Source: Sphingomonadales bacterium UBA7471 (GTDB lineage Bacteria > Pseudomonadota > Alphaproteobacteria > Sphingomonadales > Sphingomonadaceae). Taken from it: a stretch of DNA of 64,000 nt. Within the stretch, counting starts at the first letter, position 1, and every line of letters starts with the position of its first letter. A program made the translations under genes and the position numbers. The notes beneath the pieces are model-generated. The model was not told the DNA's origin. It did no database searches and worked only from the letters and a program-made list of their open reading frames with translations. Positions 42,756 through 51,599 of this stretch are shown in pieces. Location of the stretch: contig DLOZ01000007.1 in the NCBI GenBank assembly GCA_002479765.1, positions 68,342 to 132,341 of the forward strand, read 5' to 3'.

Positions 42756-44222
42756 CTATTGAAGAACACGCGCAAGGGCGTCTGACCACCCTGACAGGCG
42801 CGCGTCGCGTGCATGCTTTTCCATATTGGGAACAAAGCGCTGCACGCCGCCGCGCATGACAGCTGCATCCTCAAGCGATTTGTATATTCCGCATCCAACG
42901 GCGGCGAGCATTGCCGCGCCAAGTGCCGTTGTTTCGACAAAGGCCGGGCGTTCGACATCTATGGCGAGCATGTCGGCGAGGTCTTGTGCCATCCAGTCAT
43001 TGGCAACCATGCCACCGTCGATGCGCAGTTCCGCCCAATCGGCACCGTCCGCAGCAAATGCTGTTTTGAGGTCATGGGTCTGGTGGGCCATCGCCTCCAG
43101 CGCGGCGCGGGCGACATGCGCCTTGGTCGCCGAGAAACTGAGACCGCTGATGCTGGCCCGGGCATCGGGACGCCAGTGTGGCGCGCCAAGGCCCGACAGC
43201 GCGGGTACAAGATATACGCCGCCATTGTCCGGAACGCTGCGCGCCAGTGTTTCGGTGTCCGCCGCGTGCGCAATAAGCCCGAGATCATCGCGCAGCCATT
43301 GGACGAGGCTGCCCGCGACAAACACCGATCCTTCCAGCGCGTAATGCCGCTCACCACCCAATTGATATAAGATCGTCGACAGCAGACGGTTGCGCGACTG
43401 GCGCAATGTCGTGCCCGTTTGCGTAAGTACAAATGCGCCTGTGCCAAAAGTCGCCTTGGTCTGGCCAACGGCAAAGCAGCCTTGGCCGATGGTGGCCGCT
43501 TGCTGGTCCCCCGCCATGCCCGCAATGCGGATTGGGCCGCCAAAATGTTCCGGCAATGTCGTGCCAAGATCGCCGGCACAGTCGGTTATCTCGGGCAATA
43601 TGTCGCGCGGTACGCCGAACAGGTCGGTAAGTCCGTCGTCCCATCCGCCGCTGCCAATTGCCATCAACGCGGTGCGTGATGCGTTGGTTGCATCGGTGAT
43701 ATGGCCGCCGCCCGTCAGGCGAAATACAAGATAGCTTTCGACCGTGCCAACCGCGAGATGCGCGCCCGCATCCTTTAGCTGCGGCCGGTTTTCCAAGGCC
43801 CAGCCGATTTTGGAGCCAGAGAAATAGGGATCGAGCAACAGGCCGGTTTTGGCCTGAACAACGGGTTCCTCGCCCTGTTCCTTCAACGCAGCGCATATGT
43901 CTGCGGTGCGGCGGTCCTGCCATACAATCGCAGGGGCGAGCGGCTTGCCCGTGCGCTTGTCCCAGAACACAATGGTCTCGCGCTGGTTGGTGATGCCAAT
44001 GCTTGCAATGCGGTCCGCACCGCCTGCTTTTGCAATGATGGTCTGCGCGCATTCCAGCGTCAGCTTCCAGATTTCTTCGGCATCATGCTCCACCAGGCCA
44101 GGCGCCGGATAATGCTGCGTCAGCGGGCGCTGGCAGCTATCCACGGCAGTGCCGTCGGCGGTAAACAGAACGGCGCGGGTCGATGTCGTGCCTTCGTCGA
44201 TAACAATGATATATTCGCTCAT
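42756..44222 (-). CDS. glpK: Glycerol kinase
   Basis: 488 residues. The FGGY-kinase opening VIDEGTTSTRAVLF, NQRETIVFWDKRTGKPLAP, VWQDRRT and KATFGTGAFVLTQTG fit glycerol kinase. It makes glycerol-3-phosphate from glycerol and ATP. It overlaps the symporter stop by 4 bp, so both are one transcript. No glpD, glpF or glpR is visible. The neighbouring alpha-galactosidase suggests the glycerol may come from a galactosyl-glycerol. Confidence 0.95.
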   Translation of the reverse strand: MSEYIIVIDEGTTSTRAVLFTADGTAVDSCQRPLTQHYPAPGLVEHDAEEIWKLTLECAQTIIAKAGGADRIASIGITNQRETIVFWDKRTGKPLAPAIVWQDRRTADICAALKEQGEEPVVQAKTGLLLDPYFSGSKIGWALENRPQLKDAGAHLAVGTVESYLVFRLTGGGHITDATNASRTALMAIGSGGWDDGLTDLFGVPRDILPEITDCAGDLGTTLPEHFGGPIRIAGMAGDQQAATIGQGCFAVGQTKATFGTGAFVLTQTGTTLRQSRNRLLSTILYQLGGERHYALEGSVFVAGSLVQWLRDDLGLIAHAADTETLARSVPDNGGVYLVPALSGLGAPHWRPDARASISGLSFSATKAHVARAALEAMAHQTHDLKTAFAADGADWAELRIDGGMVANDWMAQDLADMLAIDVERPAFVETTALGAAMLAAVGCGIYKSLEDAAVMRGGVQRFVPNMEKHARDARLSGWSDALARVLQ

Positions 44223-45745
44223 GCCTCAATCGCCGAAAGCCGGCGTCCTTCCTTGCTCCAGATAAATACGGCCCGATTGCCAAAGATGATGCGGTTCACC
44301 GTCAATGCGGTCAACACACAGGTCACAAGGACAATCGCCATGACGTCGATATAATGCAGCCAGCCAATCCCCATATGCTGGTAAAATGTTTCGCCCGCAT
44401 AAAGCGTGTCGGGCACGTACAAAATGAAATTGTGGAACGCATAAAGTGCAACGCCCCAAACCAGTCCGGCAATCGCGGCCCGGGCATCCATGTTCCGGAA
44501 AAGCAGCCCGGTAATGAATGCCGACAGGATCGGCATCGACGACAAGCCGTTGAGCTGCTGCAACAGGTTGATGATGCTTTTTGCATTTTCGTAGACCGGA
44601 ACCAGCAGGACCGAAGTGACCGTCAGGATAATCGACACAATCGCCGCAAGCCGCCAGTGGTTGGCAACAGGGCGGATGAATTTGTCGTGAAAATCGACCG
44701 CGTATAATGCCACCGAACTGTTCAATATGGCGCTGGTATGCGCGATCACAGCGGCCATCATCATGGCGGCAAACGCGCCCGACATCCAACCGGGCAAGAC
44801 ATGCGCCACAAGCTTTCCATAGGCCGCATCGCCCAAGCTGCCGAACAGCTTATAGGCGACGACGCCCGGAATGACGACGATGGCGGGGATGATGAGGATG
44901 CGGACGGCGGCCGCGGCGAGCACGCCCTTTTGCGCTTCCTTGACGGTCGGCGCGGTCATCGCTTTTTGGGTGATATTCTGATTGGTCGACCAATAGAATA
45001 TCTGGATGAAAATCATGCCCGTGAACAATGTGTGGAACGGGATCGGGGAATCGATGCTGCCAATCATCGATGTGCGCTCGGCCGGCACATTGGACAGGTC
45101 AAATCCGACCGCAGCCAGTGCCAATATGACCACCAAAAACGCAATCGCCAGCACGCCGATGCCCGAATAGGTGTCCATAACCGCAACTGCGCGTAAGCCG
45201 CCGGTGATGGTGTAGATGGCGGCGATAATCGCCATGGGTGCGGCAAACCAGATCAGCGACCAATCGACACCGAACATTGATTTCAAAAACAGGCTGCCCG
45301 AATAGAGCGCAGCGGGAAGGTAGATCAGGATATTGCCCAACAGAAACAGCGCCGAAATCACGGTGCGTATACTGCCGCCCTTGTACCGGCGTTCCAGCAA
45401 TTCTGTCACCGTGGTGCAATTGTTGCGGTAATAAATCGGCACAAAAACATAGGCCAGGATCAACAGGCCAACGAAACCCGAAATCTCCCACCACGCCAGC
45501 AGCAGCATCTGGTTACCGTTCATACCGACCAGTTGTTCGGTCGACAGGTTTGTGAGCGTAATCGATCCTGCGACAAACAGCCATGTTAGGCGGCCACCTG
45601 CAAGGAACACCTCTTTGGTCGAGCCTGCATCCTGCGCCCGCTCGGCACCTTTGCCGTGCACTTTCCAGTATGTGAGGATGGCGATGAGCATAGTGAGCGA
45701 CACAAATATGCCAATTTGCGCCGCGCTGTTGGTTGTCTCGAACAT
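44219..45745 (-). CDS. Sodium:solute (SSS) sugar-type symporter
   Basis: 508 residues from MFETTNSAAQIG, with a GGGGGGCGG ahead of the ATG. About 13-14 membrane segments; LTWLFVAGSITLTNLSTEQL, VTELLERRYKGGS and FWSTNQNITQKAMTA match the SLC5/vSGLT sugar branch. It would import a sugar or sugar-like solute with Na+. Operonic with glpK and divergent from the alpha-galactosidase gene. A start at 45772 is possible but less likely. Confidence 0.9.
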   Translation of the reverse strand: MFETTNSAAQIGIFVSLTMLIAILTYWKVHGKGAERAQDAGSTKEVFLAGGRLTWLFVAGSITLTNLSTEQLVGMNGNQMLLLAWWEISGFVGLLILAYVFVPIYYRNNCTTVTELLERRYKGGSIRTVISALFLLGNILIYLPAALYSGSLFLKSMFGVDWSLIWFAAPMAIIAAIYTITGGLRAVAVMDTYSGIGVLAIAFLVVILALAAVGFDLSNVPAERTSMIGSIDSPIPFHTLFTGMIFIQIFYWSTNQNITQKAMTAPTVKEAQKGVLAAAAVRILIIPAIVVIPGVVAYKLFGSLGDAAYGKLVAHVLPGWMSGAFAAMMMAAVIAHTSAILNSSVALYAVDFHDKFIRPVANHWRLAAIVSIILTVTSVLLVPVYENAKSIINLLQQLNGLSSMPILSAFITGLLFRNMDARAAIAGLVWGVALYAFHNFILYVPDTLYAGETFYQHMGIGWLHYIDVMAIVLVTCVLTALTVNRIIFGNRAVFIWSKEGRRLSAIEA

Positions 45746-45796
45746 CCGCCCCCCCGATGATTTTCCTTGCAAAGCTATGCTTTTGCTTTTTTGATA

Positions 45797-45818
45797 ATAT
45801 GCCGGTTAAACGGCTATA
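45797..45818. promoter_or_regulatory. Possible operator between symporter and alpha-galactosidase
   Basis: GCCG-GTTAAA-CGGC dyad (45801-45814) with partly symmetric ATAT/TATA flanks, midway in the 133-bp divergent spacer. It resembles a LacI-type operator in form; no regulator gene is adjacent. Confidence 0.3.
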
Positions 45819-45878
45819 TACAAAACACAAAGTAACAAATGGGTCGCGACGGCCAACGGAATTTCTGGGGAGCATGAG

Positions 45879-48011
45879 TTGGACCATTTGCGATTTGATG
45901 CCCCAGACGCGACATTGATATTGGCCTGTGCCAAGGGCGCGCCGCCGTCGGTGATCTATTGGGGCGCGGCATTGTCCGAAAATGTCGATGCGACGCAGAT
46001 GGAAAGCCTGTTTTTTCGGCAGGCTATGCACGGCGTCGCGGATGTTGCGCTGCCGCTCTCCTTCGCCATGGAACCCGGTCTGGGCCACCCTATGATGCAA
46101 GGATTTGCTGCGCATCGGGAGGGCAAGGATTGGTGCAGTCTGTTCGAGGTCGGCAAGGTCGAGACGCGACCGCATGGCGCAAAAATCATATGCCGTGATG
46201 AACGCACGCGGCTTGGGCTCGCATATGACATTGATTTTGATCCGGCCACCGGCATTCTGCGTATCCGCACGCATTTGACCAATTACGGCGCGACTGCGCT
46301 TGATGTCACTGAGGTGATGACGGCCTGCCTGCCTGTGCCCGAGCACATGACCGAGATTACCGGATTTACCGGCCGCTGGACCCAGGAATTTGCCCAAGAT
46401 CGGGTGAAACGCAGCGCGGGAACATATCTGCGGGAAAATCGTAGCGGCCGCACCTCGCATTTCAGCTATCCCATTATGCTATTGGCGACGCCCGGCACGA
46501 ACGAAAGCGCGGGCGAGGCATATGGCTTCCATTTGGCATGGAGCGGGAACCATCGCCTGCGTGTGGACACGCTCACCGATGGACAGGTGTTGGCCAGCCT
46601 TGGTGCGCTGCTTTTTCCCGGCGAGGTTCGGCTGGCGCCGGGTGAAACCTTCGCGAGCCCCGAGATAGTTGCCGCCTATAGTGCCGATGGGTTCAGCGCG
46701 CTCAGCCGCAAATTCCATGCACATGTCCGCACAAAATTACTGCGGCCAGCGATGCGCGCCAAGCCGCGGCCGGTGCATTATAACACGTGGGAAGCGGTAT
46801 ATTTCGACCATGATGTCGAGAGGCTGAAAGAATTGGCAACCCGCGCCGCAGACATTGGCGTTGAACGCTTTGTTCTGGATGACGGATGGTTCGGCGGCAG
46901 GCGGCATGACCGCGCCGGGCTTGGCGATTGGACTGTGTCCGCCGATATGTATCCCGACGGCCTAAAGCCCTTGGTTGATCATGTGACGGCGTTAGGCATG
47001 GAATTCGGGCTTTGGTTTGAACCCGAAATGGTCAACCCCGACAGCGAACTATATCGCGCACATCCCGATTGGGTGCTGGGTATCGAGGGCGTAGATCAGG
47101 TGCCGTTCCGGTCGCAACTCGCGCTGGACATCAGCCGGACCGAGGTTGCGGACTATATATTCCACGCAATCGATGCGGTGCTGCGCGATCACGATATACG
47201 CTACATCAAATGGGATATGAACCGCGACCTAAGCCATCCCGGTGGTGCATCCGGCACCGCAAAGGCCTTCGCGCAGGTAACCGCGCTTTACGCGCTGCTG
47301 GATCGCGTGCGCGCCGCGCATCCCGATGTTGAAATTGAAAGCTGCTCATCGGGTGGCGCGCGCGCCGATATGGGTGTGCTGGCGCATAGCGACCGGGTCT
47401 GGACCTCCGACAGCAATGATGCGCTTGAGCGGCAGTCTATACAACGCGGCGCAAGCTTCTTCCTGCCGCCCGAAGTGATGGGCTGCCATGTCGGACCTGC
47501 GCGATGCCATGTGAGTGGACGCAGGCTGTCGATGGACATGCGCGCTGCGACCGCATGCATGGGGCATATGGGGCTTGAACTCAACCTGTTGACCGAACGG
47601 CAGGGCGACCTCGACACGCTAAAGTCGGCCATCGCCTTGCATAAGCGCCACCGTGCGTTGCTGCATGATGGCGACTTGGTCCGGATCGATACGGCACCGC
47701 AGATCATGGCAAGCGGGGTAGTCGCGCGTGACCGGTCCGAAGCTTTGTATTCCGTCGCTTATGTCTTGAGCGATCCGCAGGTTTTGCCCGAACGCTTGCG
47801 GTTTGCGGGTTTAGACCCGGACCGAAATTATCTGGTCAAGCTGATCTGGCCGACAAGCTGGCAAGCCATTAAGGGGCCATCGGCAATCGAGAGGCTTGGG
47901 CTAAATCAGGACGGCGCGACGTTTAGCGGTGCCGCGCTGATGCACGGCGGGCTGCAACTGCCACACGCGCATCCCGAAACCTGTTTGCTGTTTTACGTCG
48001 ACGCCATCTGA
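45879..48011 (+). CDS. GH36 alpha-galactosidase, cytoplasmic
   Basis: 710 residues, normal GH36 length. The TTG start is used (no in-frame ATG nearby; the N-terminus LRFDAPDATLIL fits the family). N-terminal beta-sandwich, then a TIM barrel with FVLDDGWFGGRR, LWFEPEMVNPDSEL, the nucleophile in YIKWDMNRDLS, IESCSSGGARADMG, and the acid/base in VWTSDSNDALERQSIQ. No signal peptide, so it acts inside the cell on an imported substrate. Divergent from the symporter/glpK pair. Alpha-galactosyl linkage is expected; the aglycone is not known. Confidence 0.93.
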   Translation: MDHLRFDAPDATLILACAKGAPPSVIYWGAALSENVDATQMESLFFRQAMHGVADVALPLSFAMEPGLGHPMMQGFAAHREGKDWCSLFEVGKVETRPHGAKIICRDERTRLGLAYDIDFDPATGILRIRTHLTNYGATALDVTEVMTACLPVPEHMTEITGFTGRWTQEFAQDRVKRSAGTYLRENRSGRTSHFSYPIMLLATPGTNESAGEAYGFHLAWSGNHRLRVDTLTDGQVLASLGALLFPGEVRLAPGETFASPEIVAAYSADGFSALSRKFHAHVRTKLLRPAMRAKPRPVHYNTWEAVYFDHDVERLKELATRAADIGVERFVLDDGWFGGRRHDRAGLGDWTVSADMYPDGLKPLVDHVTALGMEFGLWFEPEMVNPDSELYRAHPDWVLGIEGVDQVPFRSQLALDISRTEVADYIFHAIDAVLRDHDIRYIKWDMNRDLSHPGGASGTAKAFAQVTALYALLDRVRAAHPDVEIESCSSGGARADMGVLAHSDRVWTSDSNDALERQSIQRGASFFLPPEVMGCHVGPARCHVSGRRLSMDMRAATACMGHMGLELNLLTERQGDLDTLKSAIALHKRHRALLHDGDLVRIDTAPQIMASGVVARDRSEALYSVAYVLSDPQVLPERLRFAGLDPDRNYLVKLIWPTSWQAIKGPSAIERLGLNQDGATFSGAALMHGGLQLPHAHPETCLLFYVDAI

Positions 48012-48034
48012 CGGGCATCGATTGTTTCGCGGGC

Positions 48035-49165
48035 TTGCATGAGATCCGCGACGACGTTGCGGCGCTCGCGGGCTGCGGCCATGAAATTTCGCTGATACAT
48101 GCTGTTTACATCGCGCCTGCCACTGCCCATATCCTGATTACGAAAAGGACAGCCGATATCTCCCGAACCGCCGCCCAACATTGGATAGAGCCGCACGCGC
48201 ATGGCATTTATGTGAAGCCAGCAGATATGTGGATTGATCCGTCGCGCCCTGCCGAACGCGCGCTTGTCACCCATGGCCATGCGGACCATGCACGCAGCGG
48301 TCATGGCGCAGTGTGGGCGACACCTGAGACGCTGGCGATCATGGCGCTGCGATATGGAACCGAGATGGGCACGCCAGTGCCTTATGGCGACGGGTTCGAA
48401 CATGGCGGCGTGAAGATAAGCTTTCACCCCGCGGGCCATGTGCTTGGGTCGGCGCAAATACTGCTTGAACATGCCGGCGAGCGGGTTGTGGTGACCGGCG
48501 ATTATAAGCGGCGCTTTGACCCGACATGCACCGCGTTTGAGCCGGTTGCCTGCGATGTTTTGATTACCGAAGCAACCTTTGGCCTTCCGGTATTCACGCA
48601 TCCGCCGATTGAGGACGAGATTGCCAAATTGCTCGCGGCCCGCGCGGCTAATGTTGATGGCTGCATTGTCGTGGGTGCTTATGCGCTCGGTAAGGCGCAG
48701 CGCGTCATCGCTGAGCTGCGCAGGGCGGGGTACGATGCCCCGGTCTATATTCATGGCGCGATGCAGAAAATGTGCGACCTATACGCCGCGCACAATGTGC
48801 CGCTGGGCGAACTCACAATGGCAACCGGCCTTGCCAAATCGGAATTGAAAGGCGCGATTGTTATAGCGCCGCCGTCTGCGATGAATGACCGATGGGCACA
48901 GCGCCTGCCCGAACCCATAACCGCCATGGCATCGGGGTGGATGCGCGTGCGCCAACGCGCACGACAGCGCAATGTCGAACTGCCTTTGGTCATTTCGGAC
49001 CATGCCGACTGGACCGAGTTGACCGATACGCTGCTTGAGCTGCGCCCGTCAGAAACCTGGATTACCCATGGCCGCACCGATGCGCTGGGTCGGTGGTGTG
49101 AACTGCATCAGTTAAAAGCGCGCGCGCTGGACCTGATTGGCCGCGAAGACGAGGATGAGGGCTGA
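48035..49165 (+). CDS. Ligase-associated DNA exonuclease (metallo-beta-lactamase/beta-CASP)
   Basis: The frame is open from 48035 (TTG), but family similarity begins only near HWIEPHAHGIYVKPADMWID (48179); there is no ATG, GTG or TTG close to that point, so the true start is unclear. The metallo-lactamase motif VTHGHADHA is followed by FHPAGHVLGSAQI, VVTGDYKRR and the C-terminal VISDHADW and ITHGR. It processes DNA ends for the adjacent ligase, with which it shares one base (TGATG). Confidence 0.85.
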   Translation: MHEIRDDVAALAGCGHEISLIHAVYIAPATAHILITKRTADISRTAAQHWIEPHAHGIYVKPADMWIDPSRPAERALVTHGHADHARSGHGAVWATPETLAIMALRYGTEMGTPVPYGDGFEHGGVKISFHPAGHVLGSAQILLEHAGERVVVTGDYKRRFDPTCTAFEPVACDVLITEATFGLPVFTHPPIEDEIAKLLAARAANVDGCIVVGAYALGKAQRVIAELRRAGYDAPVYIHGAMQKMCDLYAAHNVPLGELTMATGLAKSELKGAIVIAPPSAMNDRWAQRLPEPITAMASGWMRVRQRARQRNVELPLVISDHADWTELTDTLLELRPSETWITHGRTDALGRWCELHQLKARALDLIGREDEDEG

Positions 49166-50733
49166 TGCAAGCTTTTGCCGCGCTCATCGATGGCTTGATC
49201 TACACGCGGTCGCGCGATTTGAAGATCCGGCTGATCGCCGATTATCTGCGTATAACGCCTGACCCCGATCGTGGATGGGCTTTGGCGGCACTGGCCGGGA
49301 CGCTGAACATTGCCACCGTCAAATCGGCGGCCATTCGCGCGATGGCAGAGGAACGTTTCGACCCCATGCTGTTCCGCATGAGCCGCGATTATGTTGGCGA
49401 TACCGCCGAAACGGTCGCGCTGATGTGGCCAGACAAGAGCGACGGCGATGCCGCGCCATCGGTGTCCGAAGTCATCGACTTGCTGAACAGTACCAGCCGC
49501 GCGCGCGCTCCGGCGGTGTTGGCGGAATTGATGGACCGGTTGGATGCCAATGGTCGCTACGCGCTGCTGAAGCTGGCAACGGGCGGCATGCGGGTGGGCA
49601 TATCTGCGCGCCTTGCCAAGACCGCTTTCGGGCAAGCCTTTGGCGTTTCTGTCGACGATGTCGAGGAGGTGTGGCACGCGCTTCGCCCGCCTTACACCGA
49701 GCTTTTCGCATGGGGCGAAGGGCGGACCAAACGGCCCGATCCCGCCGACAGCGCGTTTTTTCGCCCCTTCATGCTCGCGCACCCGCTGGAGGATGGCAGC
49801 GTGTATCTTGATGAATTTGTCGCCGAGTGGAAATGGGACGGCATCCGTATCCAGATTGCGTCGACCGGCGGCGAAACGCGGCTATTCAGCCGCGGCGGCG
49901 ACGAGGTGACGGGGTCGTTCCCTGAAATAGCGGCGGCGTTCAATAATATTGGCGTGGTCGACGGCGAATTGTTGGTGCGCGGCGAAGTGCAGGGCGGTGA
50001 GGCCGCTAGCTTCAATGCGTTGCAGCAACGACTGGGCCGCAAGAATGTCACGGCAGCCATGCAGGCGGAATATCCGGTCTTTGTCCGCCTGTACGACATA
50101 TTATTCGACGGTGCGGAAGATTTGCGCAGTCAGCCATGGACCGCGCGGCGCGACAGGCTTGAACTGTTCACAGCGAAGCTTGACCCTGCGCGTTTCGATT
50201 TGTCCGCGGTCATCGCGGCGCGCGATTTTGAGCATCTGGCCGAGATCCGTGCGGCCGCGCGTGAGGCGGCGATTGAAGGCGTGATGCTCAAGCGGCGCGA
50301 TTCGCCCTATCTGGCGGGGCGTAAGGTCGGTTTGTGGTACAAATGGAAGCGCGAACCGCTCGTCGCGGACTGTGTAATGATGTATGCGCAGCGGGGCAGC
50401 GGAAAACGCTCCTCATATTATTCCGATTACACCTTTGGCTGCTGGACCGAAGACGGCAATTTGTTGCCGGTTGGAAAGGCTTATTCCGGGTTCAGCGACG
50501 AAGAACTGAAATGGCTCGACCGCTTTGTCCGCAATAACACCGTCGCCCGTTTTGGCCCGGTCCGCGAAGTGGAAAAGTCGCTGGTGCTTGAGGTCGCGTT
50601 TGACGCGGTGCATGAATCCAAGCGGCACAAATCAGGCGTGGCCATGCGGTTCCCGCGTATCTCGCGTTTACGCAGGGATAAGCCGGCTGAAGAGGCGGAC
50701 ACCATATCAGCCTTGCGCGCGATGATCGATTAG
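49165..50733 (+). CDS. ATP-dependent DNA ligase (cisplatin-damage-response type)
   Basis: 522 residues. The N-terminal all-helical domain (FAALIDGLIYTRSRDLKIRL) precedes the nucleotidyltransferase with the catalytic Lys in EWKWDGIRIQ, then GELLVRGEVQGG and VMLKRRDSPYLAGRKVGLWY (motif IV/V region), and an OB fold (DCVMMYAQRGSGKRSSYYSD). Together with the upstream exonuclease it forms the known two-gene DNA-end-repair unit. Convergent with the alpha/beta hydrolase (4-bp overlap). Confidence 0.93.
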   Translation: MQAFAALIDGLIYTRSRDLKIRLIADYLRITPDPDRGWALAALAGTLNIATVKSAAIRAMAEERFDPMLFRMSRDYVGDTAETVALMWPDKSDGDAAPSVSEVIDLLNSTSRARAPAVLAELMDRLDANGRYALLKLATGGMRVGISARLAKTAFGQAFGVSVDDVEEVWHALRPPYTELFAWGEGRTKRPDPADSAFFRPFMLAHPLEDGSVYLDEFVAEWKWDGIRIQIASTGGETRLFSRGGDEVTGSFPEIAAAFNNIGVVDGELLVRGEVQGGEAASFNALQQRLGRKNVTAAMQAEYPVFVRLYDILFDGAEDLRSQPWTARRDRLELFTAKLDPARFDLSAVIAARDFEHLAEIRAAAREAAIEGVMLKRRDSPYLAGRKVGLWYKWKREPLVADCVMMYAQRGSGKRSSYYSDYTFGCWTEDGNLLPVGKAYSGFSDEELKWLDRFVRNNTVARFGPVREVEKSLVLEVAFDAVHESKRHKSGVAMRFPRISRLRRDKPAEEADTISALRAMID

Positions 50734-51599
50734 AGGAACGCCTTTACGTCGGCCATGAAGCGGTCAAACTGGTCATGGTGCAACCAATGGCCGGCATTTT
50801 CATATTCGACGACTTTTGCCGTTGGAAAATGCGCGATGCGGCCATCTTTTTCGGGGTTTGACGCCCAACTGTCGGCACCATACATCATCAACATCGGACA
50901 GGTGATCGACTGCCAGATTGCGAGCAGATCTTCGCGTGGCATGTCGAATATTGCCCAGATGTTGAGGTAATTGTCGAACTTCCAGCTCCAGCTGCCATCC
51001 TCGTTCCGGCTGATGCCGTGCACGGTCAAATGGCGCGCCTGTTCATCGGTCAAATAGCTGTTTTCCGCCTTCATCCGTTCATAAGCTGCTTCAATATTGG
51101 GATAGCGTTTCGGGGTACGGCCAGCCGCATTGCGCTTATCGTCAATCCACTGCCGGAAACGATTTTGTATGCCAATCGCGTCGCGTTCCGCCTGCATTTT
51201 GGGGGAAAGGCCAAGCCCCTCAATATTCACCATCTTGCGGACATTTTCAGGGTAAAGCCCGGCATAACGCGTGGCGATATTGCCGCCCATCGAATGCGCT
51301 ATGATGCTCACGGGTGCAAGGTTCAGCTGGTGGATCAGCTGCGCCAGATCATAGACAAAGGCAGACATTTCGTAATTGCCATCGGGTGACCATGCGCTGT
51401 CGCCATGGCCGCGCAGGTCGGGTGCGATAATGTGCCAATCGTGGCGCAGCTCTTCGGCCACCCAGTCCCAGCTGCGCGCATGGTCGCGACCGCCATGGAC
51501 CAAAAGCAACGGTGGCGCATCGGGATTGCCCCAATCGACGTAGTTCAGCCGAAGGCGTTGCGAAATAAAGCTGTTTGTGATCGGGCCATGCAAAGTCAT
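50730..51599 (-). CDS. Alpha/beta-hydrolase
   Basis: 289 residues. Oxyanion HG in LLLVHGGRDHARSW, nucleophile elbow IIAHSMGGNIATRY, an Asp in MMYGADSWASN, and the catalytic His in YENAGHWLHHDQ. No signal peptide, so cytoplasmic. Substrate unknown; the fold covers esterases, haloalkane and epoxide hydrolases. The start overlaps the end of smc by 4 bp. Confidence 0.9.
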   Translation of the reverse strand: MTLHGPITNSFISQRLRLNYVDWGNPDAPPLLLVHGGRDHARSWDWVAEELRHDWHIIAPDLRGHGDSAWSPDGNYEMSAFVYDLAQLIHQLNLAPVSIIAHSMGGNIATRYAGLYPENVRKMVNIEGLGLSPKMQAERDAIGIQNRFRQWIDDKRNAAGRTPKRYPNIEAAYERMKAENSYLTDEQARHLTVHGISRNEDGSWSWKFDNYLNIWAIFDMPREDLLAIWQSITCPMLMMYGADSWASNPEKDGRIAHFPTAKVVEYENAGHWLHHDQFDRFMADVKAFL

